DNA from: Methanosphaera sp. rholeuAM74
Lineage (GTDB): Archaea > Methanobacteriota > Methanobacteria > Methanobacteriales > Methanobacteriaceae
Reading direction: 5' to 3'
DNA length: 7,532 nucleotides
Assembly (NCBI GenBank): GCA_003266075.1
Contig: MUZZ01000146.1
Location: 10,024 to 17,555 of the forward strand
The notes under the pieces are model-generated. The model made no database searches. It saw nothing but the letters and a program-made list of their open reading frames with translations, and was not told where the DNA came from. A program made the translations under genes and the position numbers. Each line of letters opens with the position of its first letter. Position 1 is the stretch's first letter. This document shows, piece after piece, positions 6,381 through 7,532 of this stretch.

Positions 6381-7441
6381 TACATCCAAGACCAAGCCCG
6401 ATAGCAGCAGCACTATACACGCTGAGGGACATGCAAGTAGACGTGATAGTAATGCATGGCCCAGCAGGATGCTGTTTCAGAACAGGAAGACTACTGGAGG
6501 ATGAAGGAATAAGGGTAATAACAACTGCAATGAACGAAAACGACTTCATATTCGGAGCAACAGACAAGCTAATCGAGGTACTACAAGAGGCAGATGAGAC
6601 ATTCAAGCCCAAAAACATAGGAGTAGTGGGAACATGTGCAAGCATGATCATCGGAGAAAACATGAAGGAAGCAGCACGCAACGCACAAATCAATGCAAAC
6701 ATCATAGTCGTAGAAACACATGGGGGCTATGACTCAGGAGACAACACAACCGGGGCAATACTAGCACTAAAAGCTGCACAGGAAAGTGGAATCATAAGCC
6801 AAGACGAAGTGGAAAGACAATCACGTATGCTCGAAGAGGCAACACGACTGGAAAAAACGAGGGGAATGGCCAAAGGTGAGTACATACAGCCAGACTACGG
6901 AGACAACAAGGTCAAAGTAGCAAGGATAATCCTGGATGCACTGGATGCGAACAAAAAAGTGGCAATAGTACTCAATGCAAAGAAGGAGACAAGCTACCTA
7001 TTTGCTGATATGATGACAATCAACTGGCAGAAATACTACCCAGACAACCAGCCACTATACATTGCAAATACGGATGAAACAATCGGATTACCATACATAA
7101 AGCAGCACGCAGTAGAAGTAAACAACACAATCTACAAGAAAGCAGACTACACTACTGGCGGATTAGACGAATACCCTATAACAGGCTCCAACGCATTAAA
7201 CTACCTTAAAGACGATGAACAAGACCTGGTAATAGTCTTGGGTGTGCCACACGCTGTGGAGGTCACAGAGATACCATCCACCACAATAGCACTAACAGAT
7301 GGACCACGACTAGTAAAGCCACTAAAACAGATGGGATACGACTACGTCGTGACAGAACTGGACGCACACTCAAAGACACTGGGAGCAAAAACAATAGTGG
7401 AATCCGAGTTTGCATCAGTAATAAGGGGATTACTAGAATAG
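6377..7441 (+). CDS. cfbD: Ni-sirohydrochlorin a,c-diamide reductive cyclase, catalytic (NifD-like) subunit
   Basis: The catalytic component of the nitrogenase-like enzyme that makes coenzyme F430. With CfbC, a NifH-like ATP-driven electron donor, it reduces Ni-sirohydrochlorin a,c-diamide by six electrons and forms the gamma-lactam ring, giving seco-F430 for CfbE to close. At 354 residues it is much shorter than NifD, as expected for CfbD, which is a homodimer. The N-terminus HPRPSPIAAALYTLRD at 3-18 is the family signature. HGPAGCCFRTGRLLEDEG at 27-44 carries C32 and C33, and GVVGTCASMIIGE at 82-94 carries C87; these are the candidate ligands of the [4Fe-4S] cluster shared between subunits. 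VVETHGGYDSGDN at 111-123 corresponds to the central NifD-like core. The ATG overlaps the preceding stop as ATGA, with GGTGA six bases upstream inside the previous gene, so translation is probably coupled. The gene is essential for methanogenesis in known producers. cfbC is not in this window. Codons favour ATA and ATC for Ile. Confidence 0.93.
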   Translation: MIHPRPSPIAAALYTLRDMQVDVIVMHGPAGCCFRTGRLLEDEGIRVITTAMNENDFIFGATDKLIEVLQEADETFKPKNIGVVGTCASMIIGENMKEAARNAQINANIIVVETHGGYDSGDNTTGAILALKAAQESGIISQDEVERQSRMLEEATRLEKTRGMAKGEYIQPDYGDNKVKVARIILDALDANKKVAIVLNAKKETSYLFADMMTINWQKYYPDNQPLYIANTDETIGLPYIKQHAVEVNNTIYKKADYTTGGLDEYPITGSNALNYLKDDEQDLVIVLGVPHAVEVTEIPSTTIALTDGPRLVKPLKQMGYDYVVTELDAHSKTLGAKTIVESEFASVIRGLLE

Positions 7442-7532
7442 AAAGGTTAACTTCAATCCATGGATTATCCACGAAAAAGATCCGACTCATTTCTGATACT
7501 TAAAATCCCCACCAAACAATATTATTTTTTTT
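7442..7532. other. Intergenic region after cfbD with a 12-base palindrome
   Basis: The 91 bases after cfbD hold a perfect 12-base palindrome, AATCCATGGATT at 7455-7466, which has no loop and is too short to be a convincing terminator stem. An ATG at 7460 opens 24 codons to the window edge, but it has no good Shine-Dalgarno and no recognisable product. I see no tRNA or other RNA gene here. Confidence 0.5.
7525..7532 (+). terminator. Oligo-T terminator after cfbD (runs off the window)
   Basis: At least eight T end the window, 83 bases after the cfbD stop. By analogy with the T runs after the protease gene and cbiE, this is probably the terminator of the ychF-cfbD transcript. Its full length is not visible. 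Confidence 0.5.

Noticed and set aside
5929..6705. 258-codon open frame on the minus strand
   Set aside because: It spans the junction of two well-supported + strand genes and encodes Leu/Ser-rich low-complexity sequence that could be mistaken for membrane segments. Same codon-bias artefact.
7460..7532. Possible start of a further gene at ATG 7460
   Set aside because: Only 24 codons are visible before the edge. There is no convincing Shine-Dalgarno or promoter, and the last codons fall in the T run that looks like a terminator.

Overview
The window reads as part of a methanogenic archaeon's chromosome, most likely Methanobacteriales. The evidence is a gene for the nitrogenase-like F430 cyclase subunit (cfbD), an archaeal-type YchF GTPase with a C-terminal TGS domain, a cobamide pathway methyltransferase (cbiE), archaeal promoter elements (an A/T-rich TATA box about 50 bases before a start codon), Shine-Dalgarno leaders, and oligo-T runs as the only terminator-like signals. 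The genus cannot be fixed from sequence alone.

Six protein genes lie on the + strand, closely packed. From left to right: (1) the 3' part of purL, whose 5' end lies outside the window; (2) 16 bases later, an intramembrane site-2 protease of family M50 with a PDZ domain; (3) an A/T-rich gap with an oligo-T terminator and promoter-like sequence, then cbiE standing alone; (4) a second A/T-rich gap of the same design, then a three-gene block of a YchF-type GTPase, a degenerate nucleotide-sugar-dehydrogenase-like protein, and cfbD. Gaps in this block are 12 bases and then a 4-base ATGA overlap. The window ends in an oligo-T run after cfbD.

Two genes serve tetrapyrrole cofactors that branch from sirohydrochlorin: cbiE (the cobalt branch, to the cobamide used by methyltransferases) and cfbD (the nickel branch, to coenzyme F430 of methyl-coenzyme M reductase). 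purL (purine synthesis) and the GTPase (translation-associated) are housekeeping genes. The partner genes cfbA, cfbB, cfbC, cfbE, purS and purQ are not in the window.

The two most notable observations are the protein at 5217-6380, which keeps the architecture of the UDP-sugar dehydrogenase family but lacks its dinucleotide-binding glycine motif and catalytic cysteine while being translationally coupled to cfbD, and an abrupt change of synonymous codon choice inside the GTPase gene near base 4780 (T-ending codons before, A- and C-ending codons after). I found no mobile element, CRISPR array, tRNA or rRNA. Apart from the possible pseudoenzyme, the window looks like core genome.
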